Shown piece after piece: positions 1 to 7,886 of a DNA stretch of 14,385 nucleotides. The notes beneath the pieces were generated by a model. It ran no database searches. It had not been told where the DNA came from and worked only from the letters and a program-made list of their open reading frames with translations. The position numbers and the translations under genes were made by a program. The number at the start of each line of letters is the position of its first letter. The first letter of the stretch is position 1. The stretch is from Betaproteobacteria bacterium (GTDB lineage Bacteria > Pseudomonadota > Gammaproteobacteria > Burkholderiales > SG8-41): NCBI GenBank assembly GCA_021300125.1, contig JAJTHX010000419.1, forward strand, positions 1-14,385, in the 5' to 3' direction.

Positions 1-59
1 AGCCGCGCCGCGCCTTCATCGAGACCAACGCGCTCGGGGTTCGCAACCTCGACGTCTGA
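1..59 (+). CDS. C-terminal end of an unidentified protein (partial, 5' end outside window)
   Basis: Frame 3 on the plus strand is open from the window edge to a TGA at 57-59 and gives the tail PRRAFIETNALGVRNLDV. It reads as plausible protein, and the hairpin that follows at 95-133 fits the end of a gene. Eighteen residues are too few to name a family and I do not recognise it. It converges on topB. It could also be a chance open frame, because stops are rare in DNA this GC-rich. Confidence 0.45.
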   Translation, partial: PRRAFIETNALGVRNLDV

Positions 60-94
60 CGCGACGGATCGCGGGTCCGTCTCCAGCCGCAAGC

Positions 95-133
95 GATTAC
101 GGCCACCGTTGGTTTCCAGTGGTGGCCGTAATC
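95..133. terminator. Perfect 13-bp inverted repeat between convergent genes, possible bidirectional terminator
   Basis: The left arm GATTACGGCCACC (95-107) is exactly complementary to the right arm GGTGGCCGTAATC (121-133), with a 13-nt loop. It lies between the TGA at 59 and the topB stop at 149-151, where a shared terminator of convergent genes is expected. The plus strand continues T-rich, with a run of seven T at 152-158. That run starts 18 nt after the stem, so this is not a textbook intrinsic terminator. On the minus strand no T-run follows the stem. The structure is certain; the terminator role is inferred. Confidence 0.55.
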
Positions 134-148
134 ATCTGATTTAATTGA

Positions 149-2704
149 CTATTTTTTTCTACTGGCGCGTTTTTTCGCGGGGGCCTCTGCGGCAGCCTCG
201 GACTTGGCCGGGGCGGAAGCCTTGCGCGTAGCGCTTCCGGTTTCAGCCTTGGGCGCGCGCGGCGCAAATTCGAAGCCCACCTTGCCGTCGGGCTGCTTGA
301 CCAGGAAAGCCTTGAACTTGCGGCCGTTGCGGTTGGACACGAAGCCGTCAAGCAGGTCGGTGCGGCCGTCCTTGAGCAGCTTCTGCATCTGCTCGCGCTG
401 GATTTCCTGGCGCAGGATCACCTTGCCCGAGCGGAATTCGCATTTTCTTGCCGGCGTGTTTTCGCAGACATAGTTCATGCCGTGCTCGTACACCTGGCCC
501 CCGCATTTCGGGCAGTTGCCCAGCCCCTGCTGGCCCGAGAAGTCGACCGCTTGCGGTTCGTCTTCCGGGTTGTTCTGGCCAAAGTCGAACTCAAGCTTGA
601 AGTTACTGTTGTCCTTGTCTTCAACAATGCGCAGGATCGCCGCGAAGGGCCTGCCCATCTTGGAGCGAAAGCCCTGCAGCGGGCCGATGGTGCGCTCGCC
701 CAGAAGCTGCTCCACCTCCTCGATCTCGAACTGGCGTCCGCCAGGAATCTTGGTGATCGAGAACGCACAGGCCTCGCAGGCAAAACGGCGGTAGTTTTCC
801 TTCACCGTGCCGCCGCAGTTAGGGCACGGCGTCTTCAGCGTCGCGTAGTCCCCGGGTATCGTCTCGCTGTCATAGTCCTTGGCGCTTTTGACGATGCGCT
901 CGGTCATGCGCGCGATCTCCTTCATGAAGGTCGCGCGCTTGAGCTTGCCCCGCTCCATCTGCAGCAGCTTGTATTCCCACTCGCCGGTCAGTTCCGGCTG
1001 CGTGAGTTCCCTGACGTCAAGGCCGGTGAGCAGCGTCAGCAGCTGGAAGGCCTTGGCCGTCGGGATCAGTTCGCGGCCCTCGCGCACCAGGTATTTTTCG
1101 GCGATCAGGCGCTCGATGATTGCGGCACGCGTAGCCGGTGTGCCCAGCCCCTTCTGTGCCATTGCCTCGCGCAGCTCGTCGTCGTCGACCAGCTTGCCGG
1201 CACCTTCCATCGCAGTGAGCAGCGTGGCCTCGGTATAACGCGCCGGGGGGCGCGTTGCCAGCGACAGCACATCAACCGCGTCAGCTTTTGGCTGCTCGCC
1301 TGCGGCCACCGGCGGCAGGTTTGCGCTTTCCTGCTGCTCGTCCTTGCCGTAGATCGCGAGCCAGCCCGGCTTCACCAGGATCTTGCCTTCGGTCTTGAAC
1401 TTGTGGCCCTCGACTTCGGTGATGCGCGTGGTGACCAGATACTCCGCGGGCGGGAAAAACACCGCCATGAAGCGGCGCAGCACAAGGTCATACACTTTCT
1501 GCTGCACGTCGTTGAGGTTCTTGGGCGCCTGCGGCGTCGGAATGATCGCGAAGTGGTCGGAAATCTTGCTGTTGTCGAAGATGCGCTTGTTGGCCTTTAC
1601 CCACTTGTTCTTCAGGATTTCCCTGGCGTGATTGCCCAGGTCGGATTCACCGGCAATCGCTTCAAGCGTGGTTTTCACCGTCGCGAGGTAGTCCTCGGGC
1701 AGATGGCGCGAGTCCGTCCGCGGATAGGTCAGCACCTTGTGCTTTTCGTAGAGCTCCTGCGCGATCGACAGCGTGGTCTTGGCGGAAAAACCGAAACGGC
1801 CGTTGGCCTCGCGCTGCAGCGAGGTCAGGTCGAAGAGCATGGGCGAGAGCTGCGAGGACGGCTTTGACTCCTCGCTGACCTTGCCCGGCTGGCCGCGGCA
1901 GGTCTCGGCAACGGCTTCAGCCGCGGCGCGCGTCCACAGCCGGTTTTCCTTCAGTTCCGGATCGTTCTCGTCCTTCCTGAATTTCGGGTCGAACCAGCGG
2001 CCTTCGTAGGCCCCCGCCTTCGCACCGAAGGTGGCGCGCACTTCCCAGTAGTCACGCGGCACGAACTTGCGGATCTTCTGTTCGCGATCGACCACGATCA
2101 TCAGCGTCGGCGTCTGCACCCGGCCGACCGTGGTCAGGTAAAAGCCGCCGCCCTTGCTGTTGAATGCGGTCATCGCGCGGGTGCCGTTGATGCCGACCAG
2201 CCAGTCAGCCTCGCTGCGGCTGCGCGCCGCGTCGGCGAGGGGCTGCATGTCGTCGTCGCTGCGCAGATGGGCAAAACCGTCGCGGATTGCCGCCGGCGTC
2301 ATCGACTGCAGCCACAGCCGCGACACCGGCTTGTTCGTCTTTGTGGCCTGCACGATGTAGCGGAAAATCAGCTCGCCTTCGCGGCCCGCGTCGCAGGCGT
2401 TGATCAGTGCGGTGACATCCTTGCGCTTGATCAGCTTGGACAGTACCTTCAGGCGCGGCTCGCTTTTTGCGATCGGGTTGAGTTCGAAATGCGGCGGTAT
2501 TACCGGGAGATGGGCAAACGACCATTTGCCGCGCTTGACCTCGAATTCTTCCGGCGCTGCGATCTCTAGCAGGTGGCCCACCGCGGACGACAGCACGTAG
2601 TCGTCGCCTTCGAAGTAGTCGCCGTGTCGCGTGAAACCGCCGAGCGCGCGCGCGATGTCGCTGGCAACCGAGGGTTTTTCCGCGATGATGAGCGTTTTTG
2701 ACAT
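149..2704 (-). CDS. topB: DNA topoisomerase III (type IA), long form
   Basis: An 851-residue type IA topoisomerase that cuts and passes single DNA strands, relaxing negative supercoils and decatenating replication or recombination intermediates. The N-terminal Toprim domain begins MSKTLIIAEKPS (Glu9) and carries DAGREGE at 105-111, the acidic metal-binding motif in the form I associate with Bacillus-type TopB. GRVQTP is at 194-199. The catalytic tyrosine is Tyr327 in LTYPRTDSR. Two C-terminal zinc-ribbon modules follow: Cys627/630/643/646, then Cys731/734/747/755. The last 35 or so residues are an Ala/Lys/Arg-rich basic tail ending SRKK. E. coli TopB is about 650 residues; the extra length here is the zinc modules and tail. 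It is the last gene of the minus-strand block, about 105 bp after dprA. No strong Shine-Dalgarno precedes the ATG, but the start is fixed by the conserved first residues. Confidence 0.96.
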   Translation of the reverse strand: MSKTLIIAEKPSVASDIARALGGFTRHGDYFEGDDYVLSSAVGHLLEIAAPEEFEVKRGKWSFAHLPVIPPHFELNPIAKSEPRLKVLSKLIKRKDVTALINACDAGREGELIFRYIVQATKTNKPVSRLWLQSMTPAAIRDGFAHLRSDDDMQPLADAARSRSEADWLVGINGTRAMTAFNSKGGGFYLTTVGRVQTPTLMIVVDREQKIRKFVPRDYWEVRATFGAKAGAYEGRWFDPKFRKDENDPELKENRLWTRAAAEAVAETCRGQPGKVSEESKPSSQLSPMLFDLTSLQREANGRFGFSAKTTLSIAQELYEKHKVLTYPRTDSRHLPEDYLATVKTTLEAIAGESDLGNHAREILKNKWVKANKRIFDNSKISDHFAIIPTPQAPKNLNDVQQKVYDLVLRRFMAVFFPPAEYLVTTRITEVEGHKFKTEGKILVKPGWLAIYGKDEQQESANLPPVAAGEQPKADAVDVLSLATRPPARYTEATLLTAMEGAGKLVDDDELREAMAQKGLGTPATRAAIIERLIAEKYLVREGRELIPTAKAFQLLTLLTGLDVRELTQPELTGEWEYKLLQMERGKLKRATFMKEIARMTERIVKSAKDYDSETIPGDYATLKTPCPNCGGTVKENYRRFACEACAFSITKIPGGRQFEIEEVEQLLGERTIGPLQGFRSKMGRPFAAILRIVEDKDNSNFKLEFDFGQNNPEDEPQAVDFSGQQGLGNCPKCGGQVYEHGMNYVCENTPARKCEFRSGKVILRQEIQREQMQKLLKDGRTDLLDGFVSNRNGRKFKAFLVKQPDGKVGFEFAPRAPKAETGSATRKASAPAKSEAAAEAPAKKRASRKK

Positions 2705-2720
2705 TCTATGTTATTGATTT

Positions 2721-2738
2721 AGCGGAGAAAAATCCGCT
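2721..2738 (-). other. Small inverted repeat in the topB leader
   Basis: AGCGGA (2721-2726) and TCCGCT (2733-2738) form a perfect 6-bp stem with a 6-nt A-rich loop, 17 bp upstream of the topB start. No T-run follows on either strand, so it is not an obvious terminator. It sits in the 105-bp dprA-topB gap and could be an mRNA hairpin near the topB start or chance. The rest of that gap (2739-2809) shows no clear promoter. Confidence 0.3.
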
Positions 2739-2809
2739 GTTGCGGGGCCCGTGGCGCGGGCGAAGAGCGGCAGATGATAAGAACAAAGCGCAGGGGGCGC
2801 AAGCCGCGC

Positions 2810-3889
2810 TCAGCGGATGCGCTGCCAGCGGCCTCCGGGCAGCGCCTCGATCGCGCCACTGATTTCGAGTCCGGTCAGCGCCGCATTGACGGCCGCCGCA
2901 TCAAGACCGCTGCGCGTGCACAAGGCCTGGACATCAACCGGTTCGAATCCGATGTGTTCGAGCAGCGGGTGCTGCAATTCGCCAGCGGCAGCGGAGGGTG
3001 TCCGCTGTGTGGCGGTGATGCCCATTTCCTCGAGGATGTCCTGCGCCGATTCCACCAGCTTGGCGCCCTGCTTGATCAGGGCATGGCAACCCTTGGCCAG
3101 CGGTGAGTGGATCGAGCCGGGAATCGCGAAGACTTCGCGGCCCTGTTCCGCCGCCAGGCGTGCGGTGATCAGCGAACCGCTGGAGGGTGCGGCTTCAACC
3201 ACCAGCACACCCCGCGACAGTCCGCAGATCAGCCGGTTGCGCCGCGGGAAATTTGCCGCCAGCGGCGGTGTGCCCAGTGGAAATTCGGAAACCAGCAGGC
3301 CGCGCGAGGCGATTTCATGCGCCAGTGCATGATTGCGTTTGGGATAGACGCTGTCGAGTCCCGTGCCGACCACGGCGATGGTGGAGGCGGCGCTGGCCAG
3401 TCCGCCACGGTGGGCCGCCGCATCGATGCCCAGCGCAAGACCACTGACAATTACGAATCCGGCCTCGCCCAGCACACCGGCGAACGCCTCCGCATTGGCG
3501 ATGCCCTGAGCACTGGCATTACGGCTGCCGACCACAGCAAATCCGGGCCGCGTCAGCAATTCGCTGCGACCTTTCAGATACAGCAGCGGCGGTGGATCGT
3601 GGATCTGCAGCAGGGCCGGTGGATAGTCGGCGTCGGCCAGTGTGACAATGCGGTTGGCCGGGTCCTCCAGCCAGCGCGCTACTGCCTCGATTCGTGCATC
3701 GCAGGCGCCGCCCGCGGCGATGGTGGCGGCCAGTTCCGGCGTCACCCTTGAGCCCAGCGCGCTGCGCGAAGCCGCGAGTACTCCCTGGGGACTGGAAAAG
3801 TCCAACAGCAACCGGCGCAGGGTCTGGGCGCCCAGTCCGTCAATCAGTGAAAGGCGCAGCCACGCCTTGAGGTCGGCATCCACGGCCAT
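2810..3889 (-). CDS. dprA: DNA-processing protein DprA (Smf)
   Basis: DprA binds incoming single-stranded DNA and loads RecA during natural transformation; it is also found in species not known to be competent. The 359-residue protein has a helical N-terminal region (about 1-105) and a Rossmann-like DNA-binding core. The core shows FAVVGSRNAS (117-126), SGLALGIDAAAH (149-160), NFPRRNRLICGLS (213-225), SGSLITARLAAEQGR (237-251), FAIPGS (254-259) and KGCHALIKQGA (266-276). A C-terminal winged-helix-like segment (about 303-359) follows. Length and motif order are normal. It starts 19 bp after the LysM gene stop and is probably co-transcribed with it. The ATG follows an AGGCG stretch on the minus strand. 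The function depends on other competence genes that are not in this window. Confidence 0.96.
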   Translation of the reverse strand: MAVDADLKAWLRLSLIDGLGAQTLRRLLLDFSSPQGVLAASRSALGSRVTPELAATIAAGGACDARIEAVARWLEDPANRIVTLADADYPPALLQIHDPPPLLYLKGRSELLTRPGFAVVGSRNASAQGIANAEAFAGVLGEAGFVIVSGLALGIDAAAHRGGLASAASTIAVVGTGLDSVYPKRNHALAHEIASRGLLVSEFPLGTPPLAANFPRRNRLICGLSRGVLVVEAAPSSGSLITARLAAEQGREVFAIPGSIHSPLAKGCHALIKQGAKLVESAQDILEEMGITATQRTPSAAAGELQHPLLEHIGFEPVDVQALCTRSGLDAAAVNAALTGLEISGAIEALPGGRWQRIR

Positions 3890-3908
3890 CGGCTGCGCCG
3901 CGCCTGGA

Positions 3909-5051
3909 TCAGGGATTGGTGACGATGTCGCTGACTGCGACCGGACGGATGGCTTCCATCACCAGCGCGAAGGATGTGCGGTCGAAGGTGCGGAAAACCA
4001 TCAGCAGCCCATAGCGGTCGTCGGGCAGCCTGGCGATGTCCTTGCGTGTGACTGCCTCGCCTCGCGAAACCAGCTGGTCACGCGGCGGCAGGGTTTCGGC
4101 GAAGTAAGTGCGCGGGGTGTCCCGGCCGGTGATGCCGCTGCGACCGAACAGCGGTTCGGTACGCTGGCTGTAGCGCGCATCGGTCTGGCTGCGCTCGATG
4201 GCCAGTACCGAACCCACCTGGAGGCCGTCGCGCGAGCCCTTGGACAGGGCCACGATCGACAGCGGTCCGGTTTCCTGCAGGCTGCCATAGGCGGAAATGA
4301 TGCGGCCCTTGACCGGCACTTGTGGCGGATGGGGCATATAGGCGAACACGGGCAGCTGTTTACCCAGCGGCACCAGACGGTCGTCGCGATAGATTTCCTG
4401 GCTGGAGCGGATGATGCTGATCTCGGCCACTTCGCCGTGGCGCATCACCCGGGCATCGCCCAGATAGGTCGCTTCGAAACCCAGCACCTCGCGGGTTTCG
4501 GGGTCGATCAGCGGATCGCCGCGCCGGAAGATCTGCCAGACATCGCCCTGGTCGCGGGTGATGCCCCTGGCAAAGGCGCGATCACCTGCACCAATAGTGA
4601 CCCGCGACTCGCTGGTTGCAACGATGCGGGCGGCGCTGTCCAGTTCGTTGGCGCTGACGACCAGCGGTTTGGACAGGAAAGGCTCGATGACCGAAGGAGG
4701 AATGCTGGGCAATGCAGCACGCGTGCTGGTTTCCGCCCGCACCCGGGGCTCGAGCCGCACGGTATCCAGCTTCACCAACTGCAGCCTGGCTTCGGGGCCG
4801 CTGCGATCCAGTACCAGGGCATCGCCGGGATAGAGCAGATGCGGGTTTTTCAACTGCTCCTGGTTCATTTTCCAGAGCTCCGGCCAGCGCCAGGGCTCTT
4901 TCAAATAGCGGCCGGCGATGCCCCAAAGGGTGTCACCGCGTTGGATCACATAGCGGTCCGGCGCCCCTTCCTTGATCGCCGGGACTTCCGCCGCGAACAC
5001 CGTCCACGCCGGAGTTACCAGCAAAATCAGGGATATAATTGTTTTTCGCAT
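3909..5051 (-). CDS. Secreted LysM-domain protein of unknown role
   Basis: A 380-residue protein with a typical signal peptide: MRKT, then a hydrophobic stretch, then TVFA-AEV with likely cleavage near residue 20. One LysM domain lies at about 33-81, with YVIQRGDTLWGIAGRYL and HLLYPGDALVL as its two ends. This domain usually binds peptidoglycan, which places the protein in the periplasm or at the wall. The remaining 300 residues carry no domain I can name; the conserved-looking end runs YGLLMVFRTFDRTSFAL to SDIVTNP. An in-frame ATG at 5087 would put 12 residues before the signal peptide. I chose 5051 because it gives a clean signal sequence and has a GGTGGGG stretch just upstream. The gene is first in the minus-strand block and divergent from def. 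A LysM gene between dprA and def is common in betaproteobacteria, but its function is not established to my knowledge. Confidence 0.9.
   Translation of the reverse strand: MRKTIISLILLVTPAWTVFAAEVPAIKEGAPDRYVIQRGDTLWGIAGRYLKEPWRWPELWKMNQEQLKNPHLLYPGDALVLDRSGPEARLQLVKLDTVRLEPRVRAETSTRAALPSIPPSVIEPFLSKPLVVSANELDSAARIVATSESRVTIGAGDRAFARGITRDQGDVWQIFRRGDPLIDPETREVLGFEATYLGDARVMRHGEVAEISIIRSSQEIYRDDRLVPLGKQLPVFAYMPHPPQVPVKGRIISAYGSLQETGPLSIVALSKGSRDGLQVGSVLAIERSQTDARYSQRTEPLFGRSGITGRDTPRTYFAETLPPRDQLVSRGEAVTRKDIARLPDDRYGLLMVFRTFDRTSFALVMEAIRPVAVSDIVTNP
5034..5039 (+). promoter_or_regulatory. Perfect TATAAT box, candidate -10 of the def operon
   Basis: TATAAT on the plus strand lies inside the signal-peptide codons of the divergent LysM gene. 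Transcription would start near 5046 and leave a leader of about 117 nt before def. I see no good TTGACA-like -35 at 16-18 bp upstream (5011-5016 reads GGAGTT), so the assignment is tentative. A second AT-rich candidate, TAATTA at 5141-5146, lies closer to def. Confidence 0.35.
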
Positions 5052-5162
5052 GGCCGACCCCACCTTGTATGCGTGTCGCGGCCGCAAGGCGTAGAAACCG
5101 CCTGCAGACGTAAGAGTTTAGTTTAAATTCTGCATCTAGCTAATTAAATAGGCAAGTTTTTC
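5052..5162. promoter_or_regulatory. Divergent intergenic region between the LysM gene and def
   Basis: This 111-bp gap separates two oppositely directed blocks and must hold or flank both promoters. Positions 5111-5160 are clearly AT-rich (TTTAGTTTAAATTC, then TAATTAAATA) in otherwise GC-rich DNA, as expected for promoter DNA. No strict sigma-70 hexamer pair stands out on either strand. The def ribosome site is weak, with only AGG at 5150-5152. Confidence 0.5.
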
Positions 5163-5666
5163 ATGGCCTTGCTGCCCATCCTGCAGTATCCCGACCCGCG
5201 CCTGCACAAGATCGCTGCGCCCGTACCCCGGGTCGATGAAAAAATCCGCAAATTAATCAAGGAAATGGCCGAGACCATGTACGCCGCCCCGGGGATAGGC
5301 TTGGCGGCGACGCAGGTCGACGTGCATCTGCGGGTCATCGTCATCGACATTTCGGAAAGCCATGATCAGCTGCAGGTGTTCATCAATCCGGAAATCATGC
5401 GCGCCGAGGGTGAGGAAATCTGTGAAGAAGGTTGTCTATCGGTCCCCGGCGTCTACGAAAAAGTCACCCGGGCCGCCCGGGTGAGGGTGCGTGCGCTGGA
5501 TGAGCGGGGTGAATCGCGCGAGGTCGAGGCCGATGGCCTGCTCGCCGTATGCATCCAGCATGAGATGGATCACTTGGTCGGGCGCGTTTTTGTCGAAAAA
5601 TTGTCGAGGCTCAAGCAGCAGCGCATCACCGCCAGGCTGGCGAAGCAGCAACGTCGGGCGGGCTAG
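5163..5666 (+). CDS. def: Peptide deformylase
   Basis: A metal-dependent hydrolase that removes the formyl group from the N-terminal methionine of new proteins in the cytoplasm. All three family motifs are present in 167 residues: GIGLAATQ (44-51), EEGCLS (88-93, metal ligand Cys91) and QHEMDH (132-137, ligands His133 and His137, catalytic Glu134). Length matches E. coli Def. It is the first gene of the plus-strand run, 12 bp before fmt, the standard pairing of removing and adding enzymes. The ATG at 5163 gives the expected N-terminus [14 protein letters not shown] even though the ribosome site is weak. Confidence 0.97.
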   Translation: MALLPILQYPDPRLHKIAAPVPRVDEKIRKLIKEMAETMYAAPGIGLAATQVDVHLRVIVIDISESHDQLQVFINPEIMRAEGEEICEEGCLSVPGVYEKVTRAARVRVRALDERGESREVEADGLLAVCIQHEMDHLVGRVFVEKLSRLKQQRITARLAKQQRRAG

Positions 5667-5678
5667 ACCCCCGGCCGC

Positions 5679-6596
5679 ATGAACATCCTGTTTGCAGGCA
5701 CGCCGCCGTTTGCCGCGGCCGCGCTCTCCGCCTTGCTGGGCGCTGGGCACCGGGTGTTGCTGGTGCTGACTCAACCCGACCGTCCCGCCGGTCGCGGCCT
5801 GAAAGCCCAGGCTTCTGCAGTCAAACAGCTCGCCTTAGACAGGAGCCTGGCGCTGGCCCAGCCGGCGACTTTGAAAGACGAGGCCGTCCTGGCGCAGCTC
5901 GCCGCACTTGAAGCCGATGTGATGGTGGTCGCCGCGTATGGCTTGCTCCTGCCCCAGCGCGTTCTGGACCTGCCGCGCCTGGGCTGCCTGAACATACATG
6001 CCTCCCTGCTACCGCGCTGGCGCGGTGCAGCGCCGATACAGCGCGCGATCCTTGCCGGCGACGCCGAGACCGGCATCACCATCATGCAGATGGACGCCGG
6101 CCTCGACACCGGCATGATCCGCCTTGCCGCCTCGCTGCCGATTGTCCCCGACGACACCGCTCAGACCCTGCATGACCGCCTGGCAGGTCTTGGTGCGCGA
6201 CTGATCGTCGAAGCGCTTCACAACCTGCCCCCGGCGGTGGCACAGGATTCCGCGCGGGCCACCTATGCCGCGAAAATCACCAAGGCCGAAGCGAAGATCG
6301 AATGGAACCGATCCGCGGCGGATATTGATCGCGCGGTACGTGCCTACAACCCGGTGCCTGGCGCTTTCACTTCGTGGCAGGGCCAGATGCTGAAAATCTG
6401 GCGCGCGGAGCCTCTCGAGTCCCCTGCCTACGCCGAGCCGGGAACGGTGTTGCATGCCGGCGACGGTCTCTGTGTGGCCACCGGCCAGGGCAGTTTGCGC
6501 CTCCTTGAAGTGCAGCGCGCCGGCGGCAAACGCATGGATGTGCGCACCTTCCTGGCGGGTGCCGTGCTCAACGCCGGCGAGCGCCTGGGCGACTGA
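5679..6596 (+). CDS. fmt: Methionyl-tRNA formyltransferase
   Basis: Transfers a formyl group from 10-formyl-tetrahydrofolate to Met-tRNA(fMet), needed for normal bacterial initiation. The 305-residue protein has the formyltransferase core with [18 protein letters not shown] (104-121). Its catalytic residues Asn105, His107 and Asp143 match the E. coli triad (106/108/144) with a one-residue shift. The C-terminal tRNA-binding domain spans about 205-305 and includes [10 protein letters not shown] (221-230). A small variation is GTPPFA at 7-12, where most homologues have an acidic residue (GTPEFA or GTPDFA). It lies 12 bp after def and 6 bp before rsmB, with no strong ribosome site of its own, consistent with translational coupling. 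Confidence 0.97.
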   Translation: MNILFAGTPPFAAAALSALLGAGHRVLLVLTQPDRPAGRGLKAQASAVKQLALDRSLALAQPATLKDEAVLAQLAALEADVMVVAAYGLLLPQRVLDLPRLGCLNIHASLLPRWRGAAPIQRAILAGDAETGITIMQMDAGLDTGMIRLAASLPIVPDDTAQTLHDRLAGLGARLIVEALHNLPPAVAQDSARATYAAKITKAEAKIEWNRSAADIDRAVRAYNPVPGAFTSWQGQMLKIWRAEPLESPAYAEPGTVLHAGDGLCVATGQGSLRLLEVQRAGGKRMDVRTFLAGAVLNAGERLGD

Positions 6597-6602
6597 GCCG
6601 CG

Positions 6603-7886
6603 ATGGATGACCTGCAGTGCCTGGCGGCACAGACCATTTCCCGTGTACTCGCCGGCCGCAGCCTGGATGCCGAACTGGCCGCGTTGTGGCGCAGCCATGC
6701 CGCGCTCGCGGCGCAGCAGCGCGGCGCGGTGCAGGACATGGCTTACGGCACCCTGCGCCACCTCGGCATGATTGATGCGCTGATTGACCGCCTGCTGGCG
6801 CGTCCGCTGACGGATGACGCGGTGCGCCCGCTGCTGCAGGTGGCGATCTACCAGCTCGGCCATACCCGGGCCCATGCCTACACCGTGGTCGACCATGCGG
6901 TGCGGGCAACCGCAAGACTGGGTGCGGTGCGGGCCAAGGGGCTGGTCAACGCGGTACTGCGCAACTATCTGCGCCGCAGGCCCGAACTCGAATCCGCGGT
7001 GCGCAGCAATGCAGTGGCACGCTATTCCTATCCGCAATGGTGGATCGACCGCCTTGCCGCCGAACAGCCCGAACACTGGCGCAGCATTCTCGAGGCGGGC
7101 AATACACGGCCGCCGCTGACGCTGCGTGTAAACCGGCGCGAGATCAGCAGGGACGATTACCTGGCCCGATTGCTGCAGGCCGACATCCCGGCCGCGGCGG
7201 TCGGCCGGGATGGCGTGATCATCGAAAAACCGCGGCCGGTGACACAGCTGCCCGGTTTTGCCGAAGGCCTGGTCTCGGTGCAGGATGCCGGCGCGCAACT
7301 GGCGGCGCAGCTGCTGGATGTGTCCGACGGCATGCGCGTGCTCGATGCCTGCGCGGCCCCGGGCGGCAAGACCGCGCATCTGCTGGAATGTGCAACGCTC
7401 GACCTGACGGCAGCCGACAATGACGGCGAACGCCTGCAGCGCGTGGCGGACAACCTGGCGCGGCTGAAACTGAAAGCCACCCTGATCAAGGCAGATGCCG
7501 GCGATCTCCGGGTCTGGAAAAACACCGCGCCCTTCGACTGCATCCTTGCCGATGTGCCCTGCACCGCCTCGGGCGTGGTGCGGCGCCACCCCGACATCAA
7601 GTGGCTGCGACGTCCCGGAGACATTGCGGCGATGGCCCTGCAGCAATCCCGCATTCTCGACGTGCTTTTGCAGTTGCTCGGCAGAGGTGGTAAATTGCTG
7701 TACGCGACCTGCTCCGTTTTTGCAGCGGAAAACGGCCGGCAAATCGAAGACTTCCGCGCCCGCCATCCGGATGCCCGGCAGCTCGCGATGGATGTCCAAC
7801 TCGAAGGTCTGAACCACAGCGCAGGCCAACTCTTTCCAGATGCCCAGCATGACGGTTTCTTCTATGCCCTTCTGGAAAAGGCCTGA
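6603..7886 (+). CDS. rsmB: 16S rRNA (cytosine-967-C5)-methyltransferase RsmB (Fmu/Sun)
   Basis: An S-adenosylmethionine-dependent enzyme that makes m5C967 in 16S rRNA. The 427-residue protein has a NusB-like N-terminal RNA-binding domain (about 1-140) with KGLVNAVLRNYLRR at 112-125. The Rossmann methyltransferase domain follows: VLDACAAPGGKTAHLLE (246-262, cofactor loop), ADVPCTASGVVRRHPDIKW (316-334, Cys320) and YATCS (367-371, Cys370). The two cysteines are the pair used in m5C catalysis, with the TCS cysteine as nucleophile. Length equals the family norm. The start lies 6 bp after fmt. The 3' end overlaps the start of the DUF4390 gene, suggesting coupled translation. Confidence 0.96.
   Translation: MDDLQCLAAQTISRVLAGRSLDAELAALWRSHAALAAQQRGAVQDMAYGTLRHLGMIDALIDRLLARPLTDDAVRPLLQVAIYQLGHTRAHAYTVVDHAVRATARLGAVRAKGLVNAVLRNYLRRRPELESAVRSNAVARYSYPQWWIDRLAAEQPEHWRSILEAGNTRPPLTLRVNRREISRDDYLARLLQADIPAAAVGRDGVIIEKPRPVTQLPGFAEGLVSVQDAGAQLAAQLLDVSDGMRVLDACAAPGGKTAHLLECATLDLTAADNDGERLQRVADNLARLKLKATLIKADAGDLRVWKNTAPFDCILADVPCTASGVVRRHPDIKWLRRPGDIAAMALQQSRILDVLLQLLGRGGKLLYATCSVFAAENGRQIEDFRARHPDARQLAMDVQLEGLNHSAGQLFPDAQHDGFFYALLEKA

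Noticed and set aside
482..1867. A 461-codon open frame antisense to topB
   Set aside because: It lies wholly within a certain gene, its translation is Arg/Leu/His-rich without motifs, and long antisense frames are expected in GC-rich coding DNA.
2372..2392. DAGREGE in TopB as a damaged metal site, because the second Asp of DxD is Gly
   Set aside because: I recall the same motif form in Bacillus-type TopB, so it is a normal subfamily variant.
3642..5126. A 494-codon plus-strand open frame over dprA and the LysM gene
   Set aside because: It is antisense to two well-supported genes, has low-complexity composition and shows no recognisable domain.
5706..5711. GTPPFA instead of GTP(E/D)FA in Fmt as loss of function
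   Set aside because: The catalytic Asn, His and Asp are all present and the rest of the protein is normal; a single substitution here is not evidence of inactivity.
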